The notes under the pieces were generated by a model that searched no databases, was not told where the DNA came from, and was given only the letters and a program-made list of their open reading frames with translations. Below are positions 1-10,779 of a stretch of 64,000 nt of DNA, one piece after another; the first letter of the stretch is position 1; every line of letters begins with the position of its first letter. Origin of the DNA: Hanleya hanleyi (lineage: Eukaryota; Mollusca; Polyplacophora; Lepidopleurida; Hanleyidae); contig JAVTVY010016166.1 of assembly GCA_036873755.1 (NCBI GenBank), forward strand, positions 1 to 64,000. Direction: 5' to 3'. The translations under genes were made by a program, and so were the position numbers.

Positions 1-345
1 CGCCAATGTCACTTTTGTTTGAGGACAAATGGGATCATGCCACGAGATGTTGCTTGGGAAACGCTTTCCGTCCACGTACATGTATGCACAAAGATCGTGC
101 CACCTGAAACCAAATTGACATTTTGTTTCTGGACAATATCGATGCCACAAGATGTCACTTGGGATCACTTTCCCTCCACATATACCCCACTGGAAGGTCA
201 AACTCGAGATTTTCTTGGGGACAATAAAATTAGAATGACAATGGTTTATTTCCAAATTTGGTATGTGGATATGCCGCAAGATGTTTATCTTGTCCCAATG
301 GTGATACCACGTGGGGTCAATTTTAGATTTTGCTTCTAGAAAATC
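1..345. repeat. Degenerate ~105-125 bp tandem repeat
   Basis: Three diverged copies of GCCACRAGATGTYRCTTGGGA followed by a CTTTCC(G/C)TCCAC block begin near 38, 143 and 270, alternating with TTTTGTTTSWGGACAAT near 12, 121 and 208. The array is cut by the window start. A related TTGTCYRGAAACAAAAT motif occurs near 39205 and 39352. No gene is supported; the open frames here follow the repeat. Confidence 0.55.
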
Positions 346-2030
346 CTGGCATTATAATTCAAGTAAAGCCTGTGACCATACTCTCTGCCTCGATATAGCA
401 GCAGCAGTTGCACTGATGAGTAGTCATGTGGCTCCCTGCCTAATTTGTGGTTTGTTAATCAGGTCGCTTTCCTATCTCTCCATCTTAGGAAATATTCTTA
501 CGTAATTGATACTGTACTATTTTTAACCTGAAGTTGCCAAAAAATGTCATGAATTGTTCTACAAATTGACGCATATTTACATTAGTTATCAATTACCGGT
601 AATATTTCCTTGGCTTTCCATGAATCATACAAACCACCGAGAACCCCTCCAAGGCTGAGGAGGCACATGACATTTTTTAACAAGCAGCTGATGCCAAAAT
701 CAGACTTCCATTTCATGAATCCCTGCATGTGTGATGTAAGTTTAGTGAGCTTAGGCATACTCATTCTTGAGATGGGATAGTAATGAGAAAACCAACGGAT
801 GAACATAACGAGTATGCCTAGGTACACTAAAGAGGGGGGGCAAGGGGGGGTAAGCGATCGTGTGAACGTACAAAAAAATATCTAGTACGGAGAAAAAATA
901 AAAAAATAATCCAAATACGAAGAACGAAGAAAAAACAATTCGTGAAGAATTCAAGTGTGTCTTTATTGGCTAACACACTGTTTAATAGTGTTTTTAATGT
1001 CAGTACATGTACCGGAGTAAACATCGGAAAACGTTGGAAATTGTCCACAGTTGACAACGTATTTCATTATATACAGCTAATAGAGGAGTTCCGAATCACT
1101 TTTTACATCTAGACTACTGGCGCTCGTTTTGTTAAGAGTTGAGAGTGGTTCTTGGTCTTATTTTCTAGGAAAATCTGTCGTCGATAATTGCATGTAAAAA
1201 ATTCTCCAATCGAGCTTGTGAATCAATGAGAAAATCATGTCCGTCTCGGTGCACCAGCGCGGGCAGTTGCGAATCACTTTGGTGAGAAGCGGATCACGCC
1301 ATCTAGCGGTCGTTACAGTCACTGAGAATAGAATTTTTTTTGTCAGCCTGAATGGTCATCTATCACCAATATCCCAATAGAAGAAAAATGATGTATAACA
1401 TGGCTATTGGATTGCCACTACTGAAGCGGAAATTCTTCATAGACAAGACGGCCTGGTCTGTCTGACCATGCCATATATGACAATTATCCTCACTAATTAA
1501 ATTAATTCTCTCAGGATTTCGGTAGTTCGTTATATGTACACGGACGAGACCATTCATTTAAGATTGAACCTAACCAACCTAACCTGTCCAAATGTTTCCC
1601 TATGTAACCTGATATGCATCCCTCCCTTATACTGCGTGGAATTCAAATTCTAATTTAAGAAAGTTACACCCACGTTTCCTTCGAGTTTCTGACAGCTGAA
1701 TGAATTCTACTCGCATATTCAAGATTACAATACATAAACTCTCTAAATGGACCATCCCGTTATGTGACTGAAAATTATTCTAAAGCAATAACTTTGAACT
1801 CCGACATTTGCTCGTGTGTAAAGTCTTCAATGTCACAATTTTCGATTACGTAATCAAACGGAATAAACAGCGCGTATTTCGTTGATCCGGAATTGACATG
1901 TCGACGACAGCTCCGTTATGTTGCAATGCTGGTGAGTTACGGGTTATCGCTATTCATTAGATATTTTGTTTGACCATTAATATGCTTCTATCACTGAAAT
2001 AAATACAGAAACGGCGGCGGTGGAAACTCC
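346..2030. other. Unassigned intergenic sequence
   Basis: No credible coding region. A G-rich block at 831-851 followed by an A-rich, CGTACGAA-like stretch to about 960 has an inverted relative near 9680-9900, so it is probably an old interspersed repeat end. Short ORFs on both strands lack domain signatures. Confidence 0.4.
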
Positions 2031-2037
2031 CAAAAAC

Positions 2038-2670
2038 TTGGGGGGGGGGGGCTCGACTATCATAGCACTTTAGGCGAGGGTCCAGGGGCCGCCTAGGCCC
2101 CGGAAGCTCCGCGCTCCTAGATGGCTGTAGACGCATTCTGGCCGATTTCCGGCATATAAATCGACATATCAGGACTATATAATCAACTGCATTTTGAGAT
2201 TGTTTTTGTGATTTTTCTCGTCATTTAAAAGAAAAATTGAGTTGATAACTTTTGAATGTAAAAAAAGTATTTTTCCTTTCCAAAATTCGAACTATACACA
2301 GTGATCTCGAAGAAAACATTTCAGCAGAGAGTTGGAGAGGGTTGGAGAGCGCTGACACGTTTGGAGAGAAATATGTCAACACAAAAAAGAAATAATATGA
2401 ACGCAATTTTGATTTCTAAATTTGATAATCAGCTAAAACCTAGCCTACAGGGCGGCACGAAGCGCCGCGAGGAAAAAATCGGTCTGTATATCTGGTCACA
2501 TTAGGACCAACATCATGTAAAAGTCAGCCAGCTTTAGTTGAAACTGGGAGGGGGCTGAGCCCCCACCCTCTCCAAACTGGGGGGGAGGGGGCGGTGCAGC
2601 CCCCGACCCTGCCCACCCACCCACCCCCCCCCACCGACCCTGCCCCCCCCCCCCCCCCCGCTTCCGCCGC
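2038..2670. repeat. G/C-homopolymer-rich low-complexity segments
   Basis: Contains a G run at 2041-2050 and, at 2546-2670, alternating GGGGGC/GCCCCC and long C runs with CCACCC. The segment from 2546 to 2610 can fold on itself (GAGGGGGCTGAGCCCCCACC). ORFs crossing it encode Gly/Pro-rich low-complexity peptides and are not genes. Confidence 0.6.
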
Positions 2671-3045
2671 CCCTGAGAAATTATCACTTAAACCCACCTT
2701 ATTTTTCTTAGATTTAAGACTAAAGGAATCACACGCGTTTTTTTACCCAGCGTGAATTTGCCATCGCGTAGTACCGGGAGCATTAGTTTGCCGAATTGAC
2801 CGAGAAACAACAACGCAGATCGGTTGACATTTATTTGAGTCCACAGAAACAGACGTTCCAATAAAACTAGAAAAGATTTACACAGACGCTTTATTACAAA
2901 GAATATGAGACGACCTTCATTAGGAAAGTGATCCACAACTCGCCGTGATTCGGAACCCACAAAACTACTGTACTCCAAAACTAAACAAAAATATAGCCGC
3001 GAGCGGCAATGCAGGGGGCCAAGATACAGTCCAGTCTTGGTCTCC

Positions 3046-4110
3046 TTCAAAAAACACTTTTTCTTGGTCAGCAGCACGTGGGAAACACGTTTCTGGCCTT
3101 TGTTTGCGCCCCAGATGGCTCCTTCATCGAAATCGAAATGTTAGTAGAATAAAATAGGTAGAGAAAACAGTCCCTGGAGTCCAGACAATGACTTGATGGG
3201 AGAAAGTTGAGCTTGGAAATTAGTCGCCCGGAGATAGCGCTTCTCACAGTCTGTTTTCGTTAAGTTTAGTTTCAGCCATAAGCTCAGACCTACTCAAATG
3301 TCACGTTCTACCATACCTCTGAAACTAATACTGCGATCATGCTGAAATTTTGCAGGCATCATAGCCGTTATGCAACGAGTATGCATGCCAAATATCAGAA
3401 TAATCCGACTCGTCGTTCGTGTAATATTACACAAAAGTACTTCTCAAATTAGGCGATTTTCGGCATTATTTGAAAATTTGACAATTTTGATTCTCCTATA
3501 GCGGCAAAACTATTGAAGCTACGTGAAAATGGCTGGCATACTTCCGAAAGGGCTACTCCTGGAGAATATAATGCAACAAACTGCAAGGCTGTATCCCCCA
3601 CAGTTCCAGAGTTATAGCCTGTACAAGATGTGTTCCGTTTCTGACAAAATTCAAAATGGCGGCCAAACCACGTGACCTAGAAGGAAAATTTTTACATATT
3701 CGTGATCGCCAAATGGTAATGCATATGTGTAGTCACTTTCCCCATCCAAATCCGTCATTTGAAAATCCGACAATTTTGATTGGTCAATGGCGGCCATCTT
3801 GTTTTACGGAACAAATTTTCAAAAGCAAATCTGAGAGCCCCAGATCCATTGAGCATGTGTACCAAGTTTCGAGTCAATCGACCCAGTGGTTCCAGAGAAG
3901 AGGATCTTTGAAATCATACTTTTTTGGAAGGTAAATCCAAGATGGCCGCCGAAGCTTTTGGCCAATCAGCTTAATTGGGGGATATGCATTAGTTCCAATA
4001 TGGGCAAATCACCATGTGAAGTTTCAGCGATATCGGCATGTCGGTGTTGACTGTACGAGTGACATAAAATCTGGTGGAAGAAGAATAATAATAATAATAA
4101 CTAGAACTGC
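3046..4110. repeat. Dispersed repeat family R1, copy 1
   Basis: About 1.06 kb. It starts at AAAAAACACTTTTTCTTGG and ends in an AATAATAATAA microsatellite. Almost identical to 5545-6602 (offset 2499) and clearly related to 4318-5400. It carries AAAATGGCGGCCA, CAATGGCGGCCATCTTG and AAGATGGCCGCC (YY1-like on both strands) plus CCAATCAG and ATTGGTC boxes, and CACGTG. A 92-codon frame at 3656-3934 recurs in copy 2; I regard it as non-coding. Confidence 0.8.
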
Positions 4111-4317
4111 AAGCAGTTATGATGGCTTCCATATCTAGGCTGTTTTTGCAATTGCGATAGCCATATTTCATGGGCAGATACTTATGGTGTACGTTTAACA
4201 GCCGTCTAGCCACACCACCCCTCCCCCCCCCGCCCCCCACCCCACCCTGTGGAACGTGCAGGCTCATTTTCTCAATTGTTGGCAACATGCCAAAAATTCA
4301 AAAATGGACTTTGAGCT

Positions 4318-5400
4318 TCAAAAAACACTTTTTCTTGGTCAGCAGCACGCGGGGAACACGTTTCCCTCGTTTGTTTGCGCCCTAGATGGCTCCTTCATCG
4401 AAATCAAAATGTTAGTAGGATAAAATAGGTACAGAAAACGGTCCCTGGAGTGCAGACAAAGACTTGAATGAAGAAAGTTGAGCTTGGAAATTGGTGGCCC
4501 GGAGATAGCGCTTCTCACAGTCTGCTTTTGTGAAGTATAGTTTCATCCACATGCTCAGACCTGCTCAAATTTCACGTTCTATCGTACCTCTGAAACCATT
4601 TGAACGATCACGATGTAATTTGACTGTCATCATATCCGTAATACAGGGAGTATGTATGCAAAAACTAAGAATAATCCGACTCGTCGTTTGTGTAATATTG
4701 AACAAAATCACTTTTCAAATTATGTGATTTTCGGCATTATTTGAAAATCTGACAACATTGATTCCTCTATAGCGGCAAAACTATTAGAGCTACGCAAAAA
4801 CTGTACGGTATATCTGTCAAAGAGCTGCTTCTGGAGAATAAAATGCAACAAATTAGAAGCCTGTATCTCCAACGGTTCAAGAGTTATAGCTCTGCAAACA
4901 TGTGTTGCGTTTTTGACAAAATTCAAGATGGCGGCCAAACCACGTGACATACGAGCAAAATTTTGGCCTATTCGTAATCACCATATCGTGTTACATGTAA
5001 TTCATCACTTTTCCCGTCCAAATCCGATACTTGAAAATCCGACTATTTTGATTGGTCGCTGGCGGCCATTTTGTTTTACGGAGCAACTTCTCAAATAGCG
5101 TTTTGAGAGACCCTGATCCATTGATTATGTGTACCAAGTTTCGTGTTGATTAGTCGAATGGTTCCAGAGGAGTAGGGTTTTGAAGATTTTTCTGAAAACG
5201 GGGTAAATCCAAGATGGCCGCTGAACCCTTCGACCAATTAAAACCAATTTTCAATATGCACTAGATCTCCACATGTCTAATATGTGTGTGAAGTTTGAGC
5301 ATGATTGGTCTGATGGTTGCTGAGATTTAGCACGCACAAAATCAGGGAGAATAATAATAAAAATAATAATAAAAATAATAATAATTCGAACAATAATAAG
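4318..5400. repeat. Dispersed repeat family R1, diverged middle copy
   Basis: Shares the order and motifs of the flanking copies (AAAAACACTTTTTCTTGGTC, GGAGATAGCGCTTCTCACAG, AAGATGGCGGCCAAACCACG, AAGATGGCCGC) but has many substitutions, and the frame seen in the other copies is closed early. It ends in a long AAT/AAAT microsatellite at 5350-5400. Starts at 3046, 4318 and 5545 suggest a tandem series of about 1.25 kb. Confidence 0.75.
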
Positions 5401-5525
5401 AAGTCTTCCGACTTTCGTCGGAAGCCTAATAATACCAATAACAAAAGGTGACCAGCCATACTGGCTTGGCCCCCTAATAACAAAAGGTGACCAGCCATAC
5501 TGGCTTGGCCCCCTAATAATACCCC
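5401..5525. repeat. Hairpin cassettes in an AAT microsatellite
   Basis: A perfect 8-bp stem-loop, CTTCCGACTTTCGTCGGAAG (5405-5424), is followed by two copies of a ~43-bp cassette reading AACAAAAGG, an AGCCATACTGGCT hairpin, CCCCCTAATAA. The cassette recurs at 9115-9206. Confidence 0.75.
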
Positions 5526-5544
5526 TAATAAATGGATTTAGAGC

Positions 5545-6602
5545 TTGAAAAAACACTTTTTCTTGGTCAGCAGCACGTGGGAAACACGATTCTGGCCTTT
5601 GTTTGCGCCCCAGATGGCTCCTTCATCGAAATCGAAATGTTAGTAGAATAAAATAGGTACAGAAAACGGTCCCTGGAGTCCAGACAATGACTTGATGGGA
5701 GAAAGTTGAGCTTGGAAATTAGTCGCCCGGAGATAGCGCTTCTCACAGTCTGCTTTTGTTAAGTTTAGTTTCAGCCATAAGCTCAGACCTACTCAAATGT
5801 CACGTTCTACCATACCTCTGAAACTAATACTGCGATCATGCTGAAATTTTGCTGTCATCATAGCCGTTATGCAACGAGTATGCATGCCAAATATCAGAAT
5901 AATCCGACTCGTCGTTCGTGTAATATTACACAAAAGTACTTCTCAAATTAGGCGATTTTCGGCATTATTTGAAAATTTGACAATTTTGATTCTCCTATAG
6001 CGGCAAAACTATTGAAGCTACGTGAAAATGGCTGGCATATTTCCGAAAGGGCTACTCCTGGAGAATATAATGCAACAAACTGCAAGGCTGTACCCCCCAC
6101 AGTTCCAGAGTTATAGCCTGTACAAGATGTGTTCCGTTTCTGACAAAATTCAAAATGGCGGCCAAACCACGTGACCTAGAAGGAAAATTTTTACATATTC
6201 GTGATCGCCAAATGGTAATGCATATGTGTAGTCACTTTCCCCATCCAAATCCGTCATTTGAAAATCCGACAATTTTGATTGGTCAATGGCGGCCATCTTG
6301 TTTTACGGAACAAATTTTTAAAAGCACATCTGAGAGCCCCAGATCCATTGAGCATGTGTACCAAGTTTCGAGTCAATCGACCCAGTGGTTCCAGAGAAGA
6401 GGATCTTTGAAATCATACTTTTTTGGAAGGTAAATCCAAGATGGCCGCCGAAGCTTTTGGCCAATCAGCTTAATTGGGGGATATGCATTAGTTCCAATAT
6501 GGGCAAATCACCATGTGAAGTTTCAGCGATATCGGCATATCGGTGTTGACTGTACGAGTGACATAAAATCTGGTGGAAGAAGAATAATAATAATAACTAG
6601 AT
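5545..6602. repeat. Dispersed repeat family R1, copy 3
   Basis: Nearly identical to copy 1 over its whole length, with only scattered single-base differences visible (for example near 5748, 5854, 6040 and 6320). It ends in AATAATAATAACTAG. The high identity of copies 1 and 3 around a diverged middle copy points to recent duplication or gene conversion. Confidence 0.8.
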
Positions 6603-7880
6603 ATTGTCGGTACAATATCATGGTCTTTCCTTGTCGTCCTCCAAAGGTATTAATTCGCTGTATTGTGATGTGGTATATACGACAAATACGGAGTGGAAGC
6701 ATTTTCCGGAAGGTTTAATTTGCCAAGTTTGCGAGCGCCTTAGGTCGAGAGTGTGAATTTTCATCGTTATGTGCCGTTATCCAAACAATTGCTAAAAGAT
6801 AAACTATTGAAAGTCTATGGTTTTCTGTATGAGTTCGCTCTATCTGTGCACTGAATTTATGTCGCTCAATACTCATTCGTCGCGTACATCATGCTAATTG
6901 GGGGCGGAAATTGTATCCTGTCTGCAACAATGCGAATGCATTCTTACTGTCAATTCTAAACACATATAGATATTCCCGCAATCAAAATTGATGACCTGCA
7001 CCAGAAACTTCAGCCTAGAATCGTGTGAAACAAACAACAACAAGATGCAGTTGCAGAGATGCGGGTAAAATTACGTCATGTGGCGCGCAATTTTAGTCGA
7101 CTGGGTATTGTTCCCAAATTATTAATGAAATCCTTACCTTCTTCGTACGGTACATTCGTACTCCATCTGGGAACATTCCACGTAAACGGCAACATCAAAT
7201 ACTCCCTCGTTTTAGGAACTTTAATCCTAGACACCTAAATGACATCCCTGCTCAGCTTTCTTGGAAAACAGCAATTTTCCTACGCACGAATTGAAAGGAA
7301 CACTCGCGCGTATTTGAGGGACAGACGCGCGCACTTCCGGCGAAGCAATTTCTTCACCTGGTTCGTTTACGGATACCAGGATCGCTGGATCGCTAACCCT
7401 CTGTCTACCCTGTATTATGTCAAACTAACGGCTCTCTCGTAACTGTTCAAGTTTTCCACAATTACTGTGCCCGGTACGAAGTCATTGTCAACGAAAGAAC
7501 ACAGTATTGGAAGTAAGTGGCAGCAAATTACAAGTTCGTAACTATTGCGGTTCAAGAGATAAAAGGTTTACAAAATTGAGCCGGCCCCGTCATGTAACAC
7601 GACGTTTATTTAATTGTGAACATCGGATGCCTCGAGTGTTACAGCCGAATCGCTATAGCGAAATTGACAACACCCATTGAATAGATGAAATCAACATATG
7701 ACCATTTAACGGCTTAATAGTTCGGGAAATTTGAATTTTCAATATCTCTAAACCTATCAAAGCTATATTCTTGAAATTTGATAGGCGAATACATATATAT
7801 ATTCCCTCAAACATACCTAAAAATAGTGATGATTGGATGAATACTTTTCGCAAAATTTGAATAAAGCGTAAATTTCACAA
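6603..7880. other. Unassigned sequence
   Basis: No gene recognised. The short ORFs at 6515-6718 and 7239-7442 (plus) have no domain features. The stretch from 7880 on grades into the AAGGTCA-containing repeat. Confidence 0.35.
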
Positions 7881-7889
7881 ATTGCTAAT

Positions 7890-9060
7890 TATGTTCTATT
7901 CTTTCTGGTATATCTTGATGGCCTCTAATGTTTTTCTGTTACGTCATATAATGACCTACATTCATGTGCAAATTTCAACTTGAAATTCCCAACAGTTTTC
8001 GAGTTATAACCCGGTAGTCGCAAAAACTGTCGGTGACCATATCTCAAGAGCCAAGGTCAAGGTCGGGTTGAAAATGCAGTGACGTCATACCTGTATTATG
8101 GGGTACAAATGTGTTATATTACAGATTCCTGCAAGTTATAGTTTTCGAGAAAATTACATGCAACGCTTTTTACATTTTGTAATATTCAAGGTCAAGGTCA
8201 TATCGGATGGTTTTATAATTAGCGCCAAAAGAAAGTCAATATAGTACTCAATATTGCGTCATTGTTTTGTGACTGTCAGTGTGTTAGTTTTCCAGTAAAT
8301 GGAAGCCGTATTTTTCGATATTCGGATGCTTATCACTTCAATGGTCAAGGTCAAGGCCGAATTCTGATACAAGTGCTGACCTTGTGACCTCATGTAGGTC
8401 ACGTGACCTTATTTTCAGGCTGATCGCATTAGCCGTTCAAGATTTGACCATCAAACTTTGCGCTCATATAGCGACGCTCCTGGAGGTCAAAGGTCAAATT
8501 TAGGGTCACGTACTTTTTGGCCATTAAAGTGTTCATTAATGTTACAAGAATCAATAGCGTATCTCATTTCCTTCTAAAATGACGTATTTTGAAAATCATC
8601 AAAGGGGAGATAACTACTGTTTCTTGTTACGTAACAATTCGAAAATATAACTACAGCATGGCCATATATAAGACTTACCAACCATCTACTTTCATTCAGA
8701 TATGTTCTTCAGTTTTGCCTGTACACCGCTAACAAGGAAAACAGCACCAGGGGAGAGAACTCAAAAACTGCTTGTCTGACCTACTTATTTTGTTAGCTTA
8801 TTTTGCTGGGTACATCTGCAAACTTTTACATTCTAAATGTCAGCTGCTTCGTCTTATGCGTTTGGTCAATATTCGCAAAATAGTGTTTTTATCAGAAAAG
8901 CCCATAGCTCAATAGGTCAAGGTCAAGGTCAAAATTGAATACTTGTACCAGAAATTTCAGCCTAGTATCCACAAATGAGCCAAATATCTAAGCTGTATAT
9001 AAAACCGTTTAGCCGCTATTTCAAAAGTGAAATAATAATAAGAAGAAGAAGAAGAATAAT
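7890..9060. repeat. TCAAGGTCA-bearing repeat ending in AAT/AAG microsatellite
   Basis: Direct TCAAGGTCAAGGTC motifs occur near 8052, 8190, 8345 and 8918, with single AGGTCA sites between them, and a GTGACGTCATA near 8080. The block ends at 9032-9062 in AATAATAAGAAGAAGAAGAA, similar to the ends of family R1. TCAAGGTCA is the extended half-site of ERR/SF-1-type nuclear receptors; whether that matters here is unknown. Confidence 0.6.
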
Positions 9061-9069
9061 AATCCGTAG

Positions 9070-9210
9070 AATAACAAAAGGTCTATCCATTGGAAATGGA
9101 AAGACCTAATAATACCAATAACAAAAGGTGACCAGCCATACTGGCTTGGCCCCCTAATAATACCAATAACAAAAGGTGACCAGCCATACTGGCTTGGCCC
9201 CCTAATAACC
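9070..9210. repeat. Hairpin cassettes, second locus
   Basis: A hairpin with GGTCTATCCATT pairing to AATGGAAAGACC (9080-9106, one mismatch) lies between AACAAAAGG and CCTAATAATA. Two copies of the AGCCATACTGGCT cassette seen at 5435-5525 follow. Flanks are shared by all hairpins while stem sequences differ. Confidence 0.75.
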
Positions 9211-10455
9211 CATATAAGTAACTTGAGTGATATTTAAGGACGGTTTTCGGATGTGGATTTATAAAAAAAATTATAGGCCTATGTCGCCATTGGAATTTCA
9301 AAATTCGACCACGGAATCGAAGAGGATTTGTGAAGATCTCTTTAGCACGTGTCATAAACGCGCCAACCAACGAAAGAAGAAAGTAGATGTAGTTCCCATG
9401 CTTTCTAAATGCTAGTAAGGGGCCCTTAGTGAGCCTCCAAAAATGGCACCAATTACTGTCCAAGCCAGTCTGCTTGCAAGCTGGTGAAGATTGCTCCAAT
9501 AGATATCCGGCGAGCTGGAGAATGACCTAAAGGTCATATCGCCTGGTTACAGTGATGGTCATTGTTGCACTCACGATCGCGTCATTCTCCGCAACAGGGT
9601 TGTTTCGACACACACAGAAGAGCTAGAGTTGCGTCCCCTCTTGCAGGCAAGCAATTTATACGAGTGACGGTGTGAACGGGAACGTAAATAACGAATCTCA
9701 CAAAACGAGAAACGCAAAATTATAACTTGGTGGAACAGAGAACAGAGAATTAAAAGTAGGAAAATACGGTGAACGTGAAATACGTCCAGAACGTGTGTAC
9801 GCAAAATTAGTTTTCCTCAGAACTGAGAACGGATAATGAAAATTACCCCAAAACGGAGTACGAAAATACCCCTTGCCCCCCCGCACTAAACTTGCATCAC
9901 ACACATGCAGTTATTCATGAAACGAAAGTCTGATTGGTTTGGACCTCGGTACAATTTTGGTTGTCGTAGGCCAGGACCAGATGTGTGTGTCTAGTTCAGT
10001 AATAATATGCCCTATCCTACCTTAAATGTGATGGTAATAAGCAGCCGGTGAAGAATGGACAAATCTGACCCAGTGACCCAGGAAAAATAGGTCAAGCACA
10101 CTGATTTACCATAGGCTTCTGCTCTAAGACCACATGCATTTGTCAACTAAGTTTGGTGCTCCTATTCTAAAGTTATGATGGTAACAAGCTAATCACAATA
10201 AATTGACACTGTGACCTGGTAAAAACATGGGTCAATCTCGTCGATTTTCAATAGGCTTGTACTCCAAGTTAATTTGGTGTTCCTTGGCATATTCAGTCTC
10301 GAGATATTGCTGGTAATAACAAAATGGAGACCGATATGTAGATGTATAAACATACATGACGAGGATACTTCTCAAGGCCAAATTCGGCAAAGGGGTAAAA
10401 GGCAATACCCAGAACTCTGATTGGCATGAACCGTTCAACAGATTGATCAATACCA
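9211..10455. other. Unassigned sequence with old repeat debris
   Basis: Around 9680-9900 the sequence is A-rich with ACGAGAAACG / CGGAGTACG-type words and ends CCCCTTGCCCCCCC, an inverted relative of 820-960. No coding region is convincing. Confidence 0.35.
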
Positions 10456-10459
10456 CAAC

Positions 10460-10775
10460 TGCATGAAATGCCATTAAAATACTGTTAACTCAAGTCATTA
10501 AAATATTATTATTTAGGTTAAATCCCCATAATTTTCATATATATAACAATTTATAAATGGAATCCCAAGCCATTAATTTGTCATTAATATGTTATTCACA
10601 TAATTATGGTCATCAAAATTATGGTAACATTGATGGCATTAAAAGCCATTAATAACCTTTTCATCGACCCCCGACCATCAAATTTTTGACTTCCTCACAA
10701 AATTAAAGGCCGTTGAAAAATAATGGGCAGTACTTTATTATTCCATGTAAATTAATGGCATTTTAATGCTGGAAA
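10460..10775. repeat. AT-rich inverted repeat built of CATTAA words
   Basis: AAATGCCATTAAAATACTG near 10466 is mirrored by TTAATGGCATTTTAATGC near 10750, and the interior holds many CCATTAA/TTAATGG words, so the segment can fold back. It may be a small foldback MITE; ends and target duplication are not clear. Confidence 0.45.
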
Positions 10776-10779
10776 TCTG

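Noticed and set aside
2496..2687. Gly/Pro-rich minus-strand ORF
   Set aside because: Translation of C/G homopolymer tracts.
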